The notes under the pieces were generated by a model. It had not been told where the DNA came from and ran no database searches. It saw only the letters and a list, made by a program, of their open reading frames with translations. A stretch of 64,000 bases of DNA from Macrostomum hystrix (taxonomy: Eukaryota; Platyhelminthes; Macrostomidae). Of the stretch, positions 22,901 through 33,454 are shown piece after piece (within the stretch, counting starts at the first letter, position 1; each line of letters starts with the position of its first letter). Where the stretch lies: positions 2,292,001 through 2,356,000 of the forward strand of contig CATNEN010000025.1 in the NCBI GenBank assembly GCA_950097015.1, given 5' to 3'. A program made the translations under genes and the position numbers.

Positions 22901-25115
22901 ATTTTAGCTATATTAACTTTGGTTTTTTATTTGAGATTTCAAATACAAATGTTTGTCTGAATCACTCTTTATTGCACTTTTAAACATTTTCTGATTGGCA
23001 TAAAGTTTTAGGGCTATTTTTTCACTTAGCATAATTATGCATGATAAAAAGATAAGCATGTTGAATTTTTACTGACAATCTAACATATGGCCAGCATGAT
23101 CCCAACTATATGCATGCTGGGATTCATGTACATTAACTCTACTTTAATAGGGCCTAATCAAAATCATGTACTTTTAACTATGTACTTTTAAACATTAAGA
23201 CAACCCCATTTTGTTCATTTTCTTATCTGCACTTAGGAGACCTAACACTGTAACAGTCACACTTTAGTAGGGCCTACTTTATCAATTGATTTAACAAAAT
23301 GGCAGACAGGCAGTCAACATAATGACTAGCACCCACAATTATTTGATAATTCAAAGATATAAGCACAAGCAGAACAAAACAACCTACAAACCTTTTAAGA
23401 ATTTTTGTGAACTTTCAAGTCTTTTGATTTGAAATTGAAACCACTGTCATTTTTGTCAGACATTTTTATGGTGGCTGTCATTATCTGAGGTGAGTATAAT
23501 CTAAAGAAATGCGAATGCCTACTTGTCTAGTTATTTTAAGCACTTCAGTCTTCTACTAGGCCTACTAGTACTAGAACTACTTGTAAATTGTCTAGTACTT
23601 CTACTAGCTGGAGCTGATCATGGTAAATAGTTGTGTCAATATTCAACTTTGTCCTTGTGTTTCAGAAAAAGACTAAACACGGAAGGTAATAAATAGCTAT
23701 ATCGAAACCAATAGCAGCATGATGTTATAGGCTTATAGCAGCATAAGTTTTTTGAGCGTTATTACTTAATGCATATACACTTTGTACAAATTACAACATG
23801 CTGCAACCGCAACCTGCATCTGCATCAGTCAACAAGAAAATATGTAGTTACTAATGATATTAGATAAATCTAGAATAACTTATTATAATCTATTTATTCC
23901 TAGAGGTACTATTGCTTGCCAGTTTTAAACTACTAACCACTAGAGTGGACCACTTTAACTGGACTGGACATGTAAGAGCTTAAATTAAAGTGAACGTTCA
24001 TCCTTCTTTTAAAACAATGCCTTGTCTTTCTTACAATCCACACATGTTAAATTCACACATAGTTTGTCCTTTCTTAAATAGTAGAACCGAAGTTTTTGTA
24101 AAAAAATAATGCAAAAATCGTGTGCCTTAGAGAATTAATTTGTTTATCGTCATAGAATACGTTAGACCGAGCCCAGCTTCAAGTGCACGCCTTTCAAATA
24201 GATTCGTATCTTCAATACGAATAAATATATTTGTATAAATTCATATTGATTCAAATACATCACATAACTTAAATTTAAAATCATTGGTTGTTGGGCGATT
24301 TTTCTAGTAGTCAAAACGGGGTAACAAGCCCCTAAGTATACCGGCCGTTTTGGAGCCTAGGTGTGTCAAGGGCAAAAAGTAACCACAAATCAGTTTTCAA
24401 TGATTCCCGTTATAAAATGATTTAATTAGAATGATTTTAATAAAACAATATTCGGCAATAGTAATAAGCTATATGAATGCTGGTAGTCCCGTATTAAGTA
24501 GTCCTTGCAATCAGCACCTGCACATTCGAGGTGCGTGCGCAATCGTACTGATGATTGTGTGCCACGTAAACTGGAATTATAATCACCCGGATACCCCAAT
24601 TTGCTCGCTGATGTTTGCCCGCCGGATTTTTGTTATGCTTGACACTTTTTGCAATTTGAGTTATTCTTAATTATTATTTTAAAGGACATGCATCTCGTAT
24701 ACAATATAGAGTTCTATATATTTCATATAGATAAGCTGTGCATGACATGTTAGTCAACAGGATCGCAGATGATTTACCTGTTACTGAGTCACTGAGTCCT
24801 GACAGGAGGTTGAGTCCGAGCTTAAATTAGATAAATTGCACGCTGCCGGCACGCTATATAACTGAACTAGGGCTGGGCTGCTGAAGATCTTCTGACTGAG
24901 GTGGGTTCTCTGCCTTGTCTGATCCGCTGCTAAAGCTATAAGAACTGGCAGAAATCTTCAGCTGCAGACAATCGGCGACTTGATGCGACTTAGTCTGCAC
25001 TCAAGGTGTGCTTCTCATCACTTAATGGGTTTTCACTTGCGGCTTGTGCATGCAATGGAATAATTAAATATACTCACGCTAACGAAATAAATACTTGCCT
25101 TGAAACACACTAAAG

Positions 25116-25145
25116 TACCCTACTCTCTTATCATGGATAAATCAT
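25116..25145 (+). repeat. left terminal inverted repeat of the transposon
   Basis: Thirty bases starting TACCCTACTCTC. They match the reverse complement of 31748-31777 at 27 of 30 positions; the mismatches fall in the five bases between the two identical blocks. Confidence 0.85.
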
Positions 25146-26254
25146 CTATGATCCATGATCCATTGATAAATCATGCATGTTCATGGTATTTTCATGCATG
25201 GATTTTTAAAACTTTCCATGGTAAAATCATCCATGTCAGGGAGTTCATACGGGAAAATAAATAACTAAGCTTATAAAAAATTTCAGGCTATTTTATGTAT
25301 ATCTAATAAAGTTTTAAATATATTTAATAAAAGCGAAATTGTAAATACAAAAAATAGTTTAATAAATTTGTTAAAATCTTCACCTACAAATTGCTTTGAA
25401 TATATTACCAGCAATTTTGTTGGCCATTTTGTTTCGGTTTAGTTAATTACGGACTTAACTTCCCATAAACATAAATTACTAGGCCTATTTTTCCTTTCTA
25501 AGAGGACTCTGTCACTCTTGCATGTTGTCATCATTTCATTATGTGTCACTATGTGCTATGTTTATGTTTATGTTTTTTCTTAGCTATATACTTCCAGTTC
25601 CACTTTTGGTAGCTAGTTTTAAAATTCGGTGGCTTGTAAGGTTTTTTGACATGCTAATTTTGATCTTCACTCCTTCAGTGAAAATTGTATTTGTAGATAT
25701 ATTAGAAAATAGAAACCCTATTATATATTATATTTGGGATGCAAAGATAACCTATAGGGGTTAGATGTATATTTTTGAATGATATTTTGCTGCATTTTTA
25801 TAATGATAGGTTGGCCTAACCAAAGCCAAAGGCCTAGTCTAAAGTGGCATCCTAGACCTAGGCCATAGCCTAATGATAAAAATCACATGGTAGGCTGACA
25901 GTTTCAAAATAATAAAAAATAATAGTATATTATGGTAATTGGTACTTAATTTCGAGACCTTTCATGTCCTTTGTATCTAATATACAGTCTATAATCAAAA
26001 CTAGACTAGACTAGGCCCAATTAGGCCTAATATTGTCTACTTTGTATCAGAAAATCCACAATGGCACAACTTTATAATTATAGGCCTATATATAGGGCCT
26101 AGGCCTTATATTATAATTTTTATTTAAAATCATAGGGGCCTAGGGTCCCTACATTAAATTTTTTTTATATACAATTCTAATTGGTTTGTCATTGGCCTCT
26201 TGATTGATTCTTCAAACCTTATCTCCTTGTGAAACTTTTTCAGAAGAAATTGTT

Positions 26255-28205
26255 ATGGATGATATTGGATTAAGTGCATCTAATTCTAGGCCTCTTCGAA
26301 AGCAGACAAAAAGTACTTCTAAATTTGGAAATGACAATTCAGCATTGTTTTTCTGCTTTATTCTTCACAATGTTGGCCATGATGAGCAATATGTGACCAT
26401 TGCATTTGGGTCTCCCTATTGGCCAAGTACAATAACTAATGATGAAAAGTTGGAACTTGCACAAGTAAGATTTTAAGTTGGATTTATATGCATAATATTT
26501 TGTTATTGAGTACATGGTTTCTAAAACAAATTATTCCAACTACAAATGTAATATTACTTTATTAAATTATATTTTAGGGGACTAAAGTCTTTTTACGCAT
26601 GTATGGCAAACTATTTTCTGCTACACTTGTGGCAAAAGGTAGTGAAAGGCAAATGGCTTCAACTATGAACCAACTTTCCAACTTGGTTAGTGAGGCTGAA
26701 AATACTGATTCATTGATTAGCCAAGCTATTGAGCTTTTTGCAATGAAAGATCCCCAAGCTGGCATTGCAAATGTAAGGACAATAAGGTCATCTAGTTCAA
26801 AGCAGGTTGCTTCAAGTTCTAGTTGTCATCAGCATGGACTACTTGACGAGCTTTATGAAGTGGATAGTGAAAGTGGCGAACCAAATTTGGCGATACCAGC
26901 TACTCAATCAATGGGTAAAACTGCAATATATATGAACTATTAATTGTTTGCAATTTGTTTTTTTTGTTGTATTATTTGATTAATTATTATTTTTTAGAAA
27001 AAGCCATTTCTGCATTTGAGAGAGAGGCATCTTTGGTTGAAAATGAGCAAGCTCGTGCCACAGGCCTCTTGGAATCAAGTTTGTATATTCTATTACACCT
27101 AATTGAAAACCAAATACCAAATGAGTCAATATTTTTGTAGCAATAAGCCTTTTTTATCACTAGGTGCAATTCAAGAAGTGCAACCCCTCCGAGGGGTACA
27201 GATAGTAAACAGTGAATCGGATGCAACAATGAAAGGTATAATTTTATTTTTTTAATATGATACAATCACATTATTAAAAATCAAAATCACCATATTTTTA
27301 TATATGAGCATATATCTTACTCTAGATCTAAAACTGTTCATTCAATCCGAGTTGCTTTCTCTTGAGAAGCGTCTTGCTGCAAGGATATGCCGACTTTTAA
27401 AAAAGGATGACAACTTTGGTGGAATGCTAACAATTAAAGAATACCAAAATGAGGTATGTCAGTTTTTTCTTAGCATCAGCAGCATCACGTCTGTAGTATA
27501 AAAGTTCTACTATATAATAACATTTTTTAGGAATTTAGGTGCATTGATGGTTCCCTAGCTGAGCTGTCTTCAATTCTTTGCAACGATCCTAAGGTGTTCC
27601 TCCGAAGGTATATCAAGCTGCGATTTGGCGAAGGCTACTTGCTTGAGCATATAATCGATTCATCCTGTGGTGCTCGCAGTTCCCGAAGGCCTGCTCCATC
27701 TGAGCATGTGACAGAGTTTCAACGTAAATATATATATATAATTTTTTCACAGTTTTGTGCAATTTTTTTATTATAAAGCAATTTAGGCTAATTAATGCTA
27801 AATGATCTGAATCCAATACTTGGGATATTTTCTAAAAAAACACATTTAGGTCTGAGATAAAAGAAATTGAGGAAAAATAGTTCTAAAGTTCAATACATCC
27901 CATTGACCTATTTAATGATTAGCATCATAAATCAACTTCCTTTTAAATTTAGCCTATTTCTACTATAAACACAGTACACAATGTCTATTGTAAAAATATT
28001 TTACTATACTCGTGAATTTTCAGGTTTGCTTCAATTGTGCTATCGAACATCTGGCTACGACTTCCACGAAATCTGGAAGTCTGTACGAGACCATCTCAAT
28101 CAGCTGGCCAGGGAGGAGACACGGGCGAGAAAGCGAACTTCAACTGCTGCTTCTGGACCCGAGTCAGGGGATTCCATTTCCCGCTCAAGGCGAATGGGAC
28201 CGTGA
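26255..28205 (+). CDS. transposon accessory protein (ORF1), seven exons, possibly BEN-like
   Basis: Seven exons join without a frame break: 26255-26464, 26578-26914, 26998-27078, 27164-27235, 27326-27453, 27531-27723, 28024-28205 (400 aa). Every intron has GT and AG edges and five introns are under 120 bp. The coding region starts at the first ATG of an exon that opens at 26244 after a good acceptor, so a 5' noncoding exon is likely. The N-terminal part (WPSTITNDEKLELAQ, then GTKVFLRMYGKLFSATLV) has the style of the small barrel found before BEN domains. The C-terminal 105 residues (FLRRYIKLRFGEGYLLEHII, a basic RRPAPSEH linker, GYDFHEIWKSVRDHLNQLAR) form a helical basic domain reminiscent of BEN, a DNA-binding fold. 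I am not certain of that assignment. By analogy with TNPA of plant CACTA elements it could bind the subterminal repeats; this is inference. Confidence 0.65.
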
Positions 28206-28254
28206 ATTGCGGAAAAAATTCTAGTAACTTTTGAATATTTGAATTGCTATTTTT

Positions 28255-30555
28255 ATGTCTAGTAAATCAGAATCTGAGCACTCTCTTTCTACTAATTACT
28301 CAGCCTACTCTTGTCAGGCGATTTCTTCTCCCTCAAATAGTTTTTCTACAAGTAATAGGAGTTCAATTTCAAGCGAAGCCGGTGTAACGCACTCGCACAG
28401 CTGTCCTGACGCTGTGGAAACTTTTATTGGTGAAAACAATGCTGTGCCTGTGCTTGAGGAGAGTTCAGATAGCTTAGCGAATTTGGCTTCCATCTCAGAT
28501 CCCAGTGTGCAGGCGGCTCTGATTTTTCAGTGGGCAATTACTTCCGGAGTTTCAGAGGCTGCTCTTGATAGACTCCTGAAGCTACTTTCTATTTTTAGTA
28601 GAGATTCTCTAGCTCTTCCAAATAGCGTCAAGTTGCTCAAATCATTGATTCAAGATACTTGCCCTCTTGATGATAGTGACGTGTCTGAATTTGGCTTTTG
28701 CCCAGAATGCAAAAGCCAGTGTCAGGTTCATTCCCCAAAGTCAAAGGTTGCTGTGACACAGCTCAATATTGTTCCACAGCTGCGGACTATCTTAAGCAGC
28801 CACACTTCAACTATTCTGCAGTATGAGCAAGAATTGCAAAAGGATAAAAACACAGACGTTTTGAATTCCAAAATAGTTAAAGAACAAGGCTTAAGCCTAT
28901 CTTCTGGCAAGTCGCTTCACTTGCATCTTCTAATCTCAGCTGATGGCGCCAATTTTTTTGAATCTGTTCAGAGTAGCTTTTGGCCATTTCAGGCTCAACT
29001 TCTAAACCTTCCTGTTTACATCCGTCAACGCTTTGCAAATTTAATTCTAATTGCTCTTGTTTCATCGAAGGCAGTCCCGCATTTCCAGTCTTTTCTGTCT
29101 GAAATTATGAACAATTTGCCAAAACAGTTTATATTCTCGGAATACACCGTTCATGTCCATTACACACTCTTTGTTTGTGACTTGCCCGCTCTTGCTAAGC
29201 TCTTCTGCATTCACCAGTACAATGGTGCGTTTAGCTGTCCTAGGTGCTTGCACCCAGGTGAGAGCTTTAAAGTATCCGAGAAAGGTAAAAACTGGATCTT
29301 CCGCTATGGTGAAGGCTACTTGTTTCCTTTGAGAAACCCATCTTCCCATCTTGAACACTGTCGGCTCGCACAAATTCGAAATCGGCCTGTTTTTGGCGTA
29401 AAGATGCGCAGTTGCTTGTTAGACTATGTTCCGTTTCCCAGCTGCAATCCTATTGACAGTTTACACTGCTTTTTCGAAGGCCACACCAAGTATCTACTAG
29501 AAGAGCTGTCATTACCTGCAAACAGGCGCGAGTTGTATTTTTGCTCAGCTAATTGCATGGATTTCATATCTAATTGTATTCGTCAATCTATAACTCCTTC
29601 TAGCATCACAATCAACACAAATTTTAAAGGCTTTTCAGATTGGAAAGCAAAGCATTTTAAAAACTTTGCGCTATACTTTCTTCTTCCTACGTTTTTGCAG
29701 AGAATTTCGCATTTTCCATTGAAACTGCTGTTAACTAATTTAGTTCTTATTTATCACATGTTGTATAGCCCCCAATCAAATAAGACTGATATCGAAAAGC
29801 TATGCAAAGCTTTTATCTCCAATGCTCAGCAAATATTCGGACCGAAAGTACTCCGCCTTAATTTCCACCTGCTTTTGCATATGGCTGAACAGTACGAATT
29901 GTACGGACCTGTATTTAATTATTCTATGTTCGCATTTGAGAGCTCCATTGGCATGTTCAAAAAGTTCTTATGCGGAACTGTGTCATTTGGCCCACAGCTT
30001 GTTCGCAAGTTTTTGTTTCAAAAGTTGCTACATCACTACTTTTCTTGTGTTAAGGACTCTATTGTAGTGGATGCAGTTAACTCTATATCTTTAGAGCCAT
30101 CCAGGCCACATGGTATTCTTCGAAACTCACTTGCTTATTTTAATGGACATTTTTTCTCGACAAGCTCAGCTTGTGCGTCGAAAAATTCTAACCATCTTTG
30201 CCAATTGAAGTCCGGCGAAATCTGCACTATTGCAGAGTTCCTCGAGCCTAATACTATTCGAGTGCAAATTTTGGATCCCATTGGTTCGCTGTTTGATTTT
30301 GTTTTACGAGTACCAGCAGCAACTTTCCCCATCGATTTACTTAATTGGAAAGCATTGCTGGAATCCATGTTCAAAAAGTCTTCGACATTCAATTTTGTAT
30401 TGATATCCCTGTCTAATGCGCCCAGATCGGCCAGACGCGAACGTATAGTTAATTTTTCAGAGGTCGATCGACCCTGCATCGCTGTTCCAGTAGAATCGTT
30501 CAGCAAAGACTGTTATTGCGCTGTGCCATTGTTCAAAGAGTTTGAACATGATTAA
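28255..30555 (+). CDS. Tnp2-family (CACTA/EnSpm-like) DDE transposase, intact
   Basis: A single uninterrupted 766-codon frame, starting 50 bp after the accessory gene's stop. After a Ser-rich leader come a small Cys cluster (FCPECKSQC), then the Tnp2 (Transposase_21) core in order: HLLISADGANFFESVQSSFW and PFQAQLLNLPVYIRQ; VCDLPALAKLFCIHQYNGAF followed by CPRCLHPGE; CNPIDSLHCFFEGHTKYLL; and, near residue 545, LRLNFHLLLHMAEQ with GPVFNYSMFAFE and MFKKFLCGT. The aspartates of ADG, CDLPA and IDSLH are the obvious candidates for acidic active-site residues. This order is what Tnp2-type proteins of animal genomes show. It should cut and rejoin the element's ends in the nucleus. The absence of stops or frameshifts suggests recent activity. 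An upstream spliced leader exon cannot be excluded. Confidence 0.88.
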   Translation: MSSKSESEHSLSTNYSAYSCQAISSPSNSFSTSNRSSISSEAGVTHSHSCPDAVETFIGENNAVPVLEESSDSLANLASISDPSVQAALIFQWAITSGVSEAALDRLLKLLSIFSRDSLALPNSVKLLKSLIQDTCPLDDSDVSEFGFCPECKSQCQVHSPKSKVAVTQLNIVPQLRTILSSHTSTILQYEQELQKDKNTDVLNSKIVKEQGLSLSSGKSLHLHLLISADGANFFESVQSSFWPFQAQLLNLPVYIRQRFANLILIALVSSKAVPHFQSFLSEIMNNLPKQFIFSEYTVHVHYTLFVCDLPALAKLFCIHQYNGAFSCPRCLHPGESFKVSEKGKNWIFRYGEGYLFPLRNPSSHLEHCRLAQIRNRPVFGVKMRSCLLDYVPFPSCNPIDSLHCFFEGHTKYLLEELSLPANRRELYFCSANCMDFISNCIRQSITPSSITINTNFKGFSDWKAKHFKNFALYFLLPTFLQRISHFPLKLLLTNLVLIYHMLYSPQSNKTDIEKLCKAFISNAQQIFGPKVLRLNFHLLLHMAEQYELYGPVFNYSMFAFESSIGMFKKFLCGTVSFGPQLVRKFLFQKLLHHYFSCVKDSIVVDAVNSISLEPSRPHGILRNSLAYFNGHFFSTSSACASKNSNHLCQLKSGEICTIAEFLEPNTIRVQILDPIGSLFDFVLRVPAATFPIDLLNWKALLESMFKKSSTFNFVLISLSNAPRSARRERIVNFSEVDRPCIAVPVESFSKDCYCAVPLFKEFEHD

Positions 30556-30880
30556 AAAGGTACGAGTATGTGTCCGTACCTTAGATCCGATTATTTTATT
30601 ATTAATGCTGCAAAGTCTGGCAGAAAATAAAATTATGCTCCATGACCAAGATAAAACCATCAGGGAATCAGAATAACTTTCCAGATGCCCAACTTCCTCC
30701 CTCTCAGACTCCCACCGTTACCTCTCTTTGTCCGATCTCTCCATATTCAAAATCTCCAAGTTTCTGTGCGCAAATAATTGACTAATGCAGCATTAACTTC
30801 GTTTCGTAAAGGATTAGTCGGCCCTTGCCCTTAATGCGTACCGAATTCGGCTAATTCTATTTATTGACTGTTCAGTAAAA

Positions 30881-31365
30881 TTTACTGTTTTATTTTTTCT
30901 TACAGTACCTTGAAATGCGTCAAATTCTGTCTATTCTGTATCTTAAAGCTCTCTGAGCTGTTTTATTTTTTCTTACAGTACCTTGAAATGCGTCAAATTC
31001 TGTCTATTCTGTATCTTAAAGCTCTCTGAGCTGTTTTATTTTTCTTACAGTACCTTGAAATGCGTCAAATTCTGTCTATTCTGTATTTTAAAGCTCTCTG
31101 AGCTGTTTTATTTTTTCTTACAGTACCTTGAAATGCGTCAAATTCTGTCTATTCTGTATTTTAAAGCTCTCTGAGCTGTTTTATTTTTTCTTACAGTACC
31201 TTGAAATGCGTCAAATTCTGTCTATTCTGTATTTTAAAGCTCTCTGAGCTGTCTTATTTTTTCTTACAGTACCTTGAAATGCGTCAAATTCTGTCCATTC
31301 TGTATTTTAAAGCTCTCTGAGACTGAGCTGTCTTATTTTTTCTTACAGTACTTTGAAATGAATTA
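30881..31365 (+). repeat. 73-bp tandem array with a splice-acceptor-like motif in each unit
   Basis: Six full copies plus a partial one. Each carries TTTTATTTTTTCTTACAG followed by TACCTTGAAATGCG, then ATTCTGT and AAAGCTCTCTGAGCTG. The pyrimidine tract plus ACAG is a textbook 3' splice site on the plus strand, the same strand as both transposon genes. The array lies between the transposase stop and the right end of the element. Confidence 0.85.
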
Positions 31366-31747
31366 TGCCTAATTATCATTAATAATATAAGTCTCGAAAT
31401 GGTCATCATACGAGTTTTCAATTACTTCTACATTTAATTGCATAAGTATTTGTTCTGATACTTTTTTGTTTTGAAAGTGATTTATAAGGGAATGGAAACA
31501 TATTTCTCAGCAGCACTAAAGATGCTGCCGAATTTGTTTAGAAAATTTCAGCTTTAAAATGAACCTACGCAAACATTGCGTTCTACTAACAGTAGTGTAG
31601 TAAGGAAAATTATATTTAAAATCATACATCAATGTACATGGATGGAAAGTAACCATGGATGAAGTTTACGTGGAACCATGTATGATCAGGTATGGCTCCA
31701 TACATGTTCAGGTATGATCCATACATGGCATCATGGATGCTTCATCC

Positions 31748-31777
31748 ATGATTTATCCATGCAAGGAGAGTAGGGTA
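31748..31777 (-). repeat. right terminal inverted repeat of the transposon
   Basis: Partner of the left repeat. Reading inwards on the minus strand it starts TACCCTACTCTC and contains ATGGATAAATCAT. The base between it and CACACTAA is G. Confidence 0.85.
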
Positions 31778-31782
31778 GCACA

Positions 31783-31944
31783 CTAATCGCACTCGCGATT
31801 GGCCGAGCACCAGGTGAAGTTCTGGACTTTGTTCACAAAGACGCACCTGTTTGCTTCGAGACTGTACGGTGACGGACAATCGGCCCGAACTGGCAGAAGC
31901 TGCGAGCTGAGGAATACTAGAAAATAAATTCGACAGTGAGCCAT
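31783..31944 (-). CDS. C-type-lectin-like secreted protein, 5' exon truncated at the transposon edge
   Basis: Starts at an ATG in a strong context (ACCACCATGG). Encodes a signal peptide (MAHCRIYFLVFLSSQLLPVR) cleaved near ADC, then CPSPYSLEANRCVFV and FTWCSANREC, the opening of a C-type lectin-like domain (first Cys pair, then the W-A-C helix). The frame ends at a TAG inside the 8-bp CACACTAA duplication, exactly where the 6.7-kb transposon begins, so the remaining roughly 100 residues of the domain are missing here. Either the insertion hit the gene or the coding exon normally ends earlier; a GTGCGT donor-like site exists at 31846-31841. No lectin continuation was recognised on the other side of the transposon (below 25.1 kb). 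Transcription would be driven by the TATA box at 32016-32023. Confidence 0.5.
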   Translation of the reverse strand: MAHCRIYFLVFLSSQLLPVRADCPSPYSLEANRCVFVNKVQNFTWCSANRECD

Positions 31945-32015
31945 GGTGGTTTGATTTTCGGTTGAGCTAGAATGAAAATATACATTAGCTTGCATCTACC
32001 AGTTGTATTGCTGTG

Positions 32016-32023
32016 CTTTTATA
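32016..32023 (-). promoter_or_regulatory. TATA box of the lectin-like gene
   Basis: TATAAAAG on the minus strand, 72 bases upstream of the ATG at 31944. With a start site about 30 bases downstream the 5' UTR would be about 45 bases. Confidence 0.5.
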
Positions 32024-33454
32024 CTCTGAACAAGCCTTGCGTAAGTTTGCTAAACGGCATCCGCCATTGGACAAGATAAAAACTGTTGTCTTTGAATTAG
32101 CTGCAGCTACTAGCTTACAGGTTCAAAAAAATTTCTCTAAGGAAAAGAGCACTTCTTCTTTCTTTCAATTACTGTGTATTTACAATTAAGCCAAAGTGTG
32201 ACTTGGAAATAAGGAAGTGCCCATATGCGTATATACCACTCGAGGTTGTCTAATGATGTTCAAACAGTAAGCATATGTGATTAGCTGAAAGTACACTTTT
32301 ACTTACTGTTTCGTGTCACAAAGTACTGCTTAATGCTCTCTGGTCTAAGGGACACCGCGCGAGTTGTCAACGACCATCAGCCTACGTCTCGGCGTCGAAG
32401 ACGTTCGAGCGAGGGCGGCCGATGACCCTTGGATGCTACTGTCGTTCACAACTGCGACCCAAGTCATCTGGTTGCATCAGCCATCGTCACCCGGGGCTAG
32501 CTCCTGTTGCTCCAGCTGAGGCAAGCAAGGCCACCGGCACGACTTCCGCCCAGTTAGCGTCGAGACGCTGGGAGCCTTCAACCCTGAGCCCCTTCAGCCC
32601 TGAGCCCCTTCAGCCCTGAGCCCCTTCAGGCCTCAGTTCCACCCCAACTTACTTCCTGTCTAAATAGGAACCGAGTTAACTTAGCTTAAAGTTTGGAATG
32701 TCCTTAACAAGCTACTTGCAGTACTAACAGAAGCCCATAAGCTTTGACAAGCAGACTCCAGAAAGAGCATCGCATTACTAAATAAAAAATGACTTGAACT
32801 GAAGAGTATGTCGGCACACAATGAGCCATGTGAGTGTGTTAATCGCCAATTCATTGAAAAATCTATGACGGGACCTATTAGATAAAAGTCTGTACAGTAT
32901 GTACACGCTGAAGAGTCTCTGTTCAGTGTGCAGTGCAGTGCTAATTTATAGATGAGAGCTCTTTTGCACGTGCATTATCTAAAAAAATTGTTCCTAGTCT
33001 GACGCCGATCCACTGGCGAAACATTTTGACAATCCTGTATTTTTCTAACAAATAATTTTTTGATATCGCTATTATTCACTTCTGTTCTCTAACTTAAGCC
33101 TTTGTCTCGAAAAAGGTCCGTATTTGACAGTGAAATATACTACTGTTGGCCCATCTAAGAGAGAACTGTGAATGAACAAATCTGACATTTCCAAATTCTC
33201 CGATCAGCCCGTGTGTCCTCTGACTATCTAAAATCACCATCAATCACAAAATCATCAGGAGTGTCTCACTTTTGTCCACACTTGTTAAACCCCAATCTCA
33301 TATCGTAAAATCCTCTGCAAAATCGTTAGTAATCATGTCAAACTGTGTCAGGAAATATCAGAATAGCAGCGGCTACTGCTGCTGTTGCTGCTCCTGTTCT
33401 TGCTCCAAGGATGCTACTATTGCTTCCGATGCTGCTGGTGCTGCTACTGTTAAT
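32024..33454. other. spacer with a short 16-bp repeat, no gene recognised
   Basis: Bases 32340-32640 are GC-rich. They contain a 65-codon frame (32422-32619) and, at 32574-32633, about 3.5 copies of CCTTCAGCCCTGAGCC. The frame has no domain I recognise. A CTG-rich stretch at 33370-33460 leads into the 19-bp array. Confidence 0.4.

Larger units (their letters stand above)
22100..25105. other. AT-rich noncoding spacer left of the transposon
   Basis: No exon recognised with confidence. It contains a direct duplication (22549-22688), a perfect short hairpin (22881-22900) and scattered TAGGCCTA-like words. The open frame at 24431-24670 has no recognised domain. Confidence 0.4.
25106..31786 (+). 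mobile_element. DNA transposon, Tnp2 (CACTA-like) transposase, two genes, TIRs and 8-bp target duplication
   Basis: The 8-mer CACACTAA occurs at 25106-25113 and 31779-31786, immediately outside matching inverted ends. Terminal inverted repeats: 25116-25145 and the complement of 31777-31748, 27 of 30 positions identical, beginning TACCCTACTCTC and ending ATGGATAAATCAT. Subterminal zones on both sides are packed with CATGGAT/ATCCATG words in both orientations (about 25130-25240 and 31625-31765), as expected for transposase-binding sites in CACTA-type elements. Inside are a seven-exon accessory gene and an intact 766-codon transposase, both on the plus strand, and a 73-bp array near the right end. 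The 6,665-bp element looks complete and perhaps recent, with its open frames undamaged. The ends do not start with CACTA, and 8 bp is longer than the 2-4 bp duplications usual for that superfamily. Confidence 0.85.

Noticed and set aside
24431-24670. Continuation exon of the lectin gene or a separate 79-codon gene
   Set aside because: I looked on the minus strand below 25.1 kb for the rest of a lectin domain (WND and terminal Cys) and found none; the plus frame has no domain.
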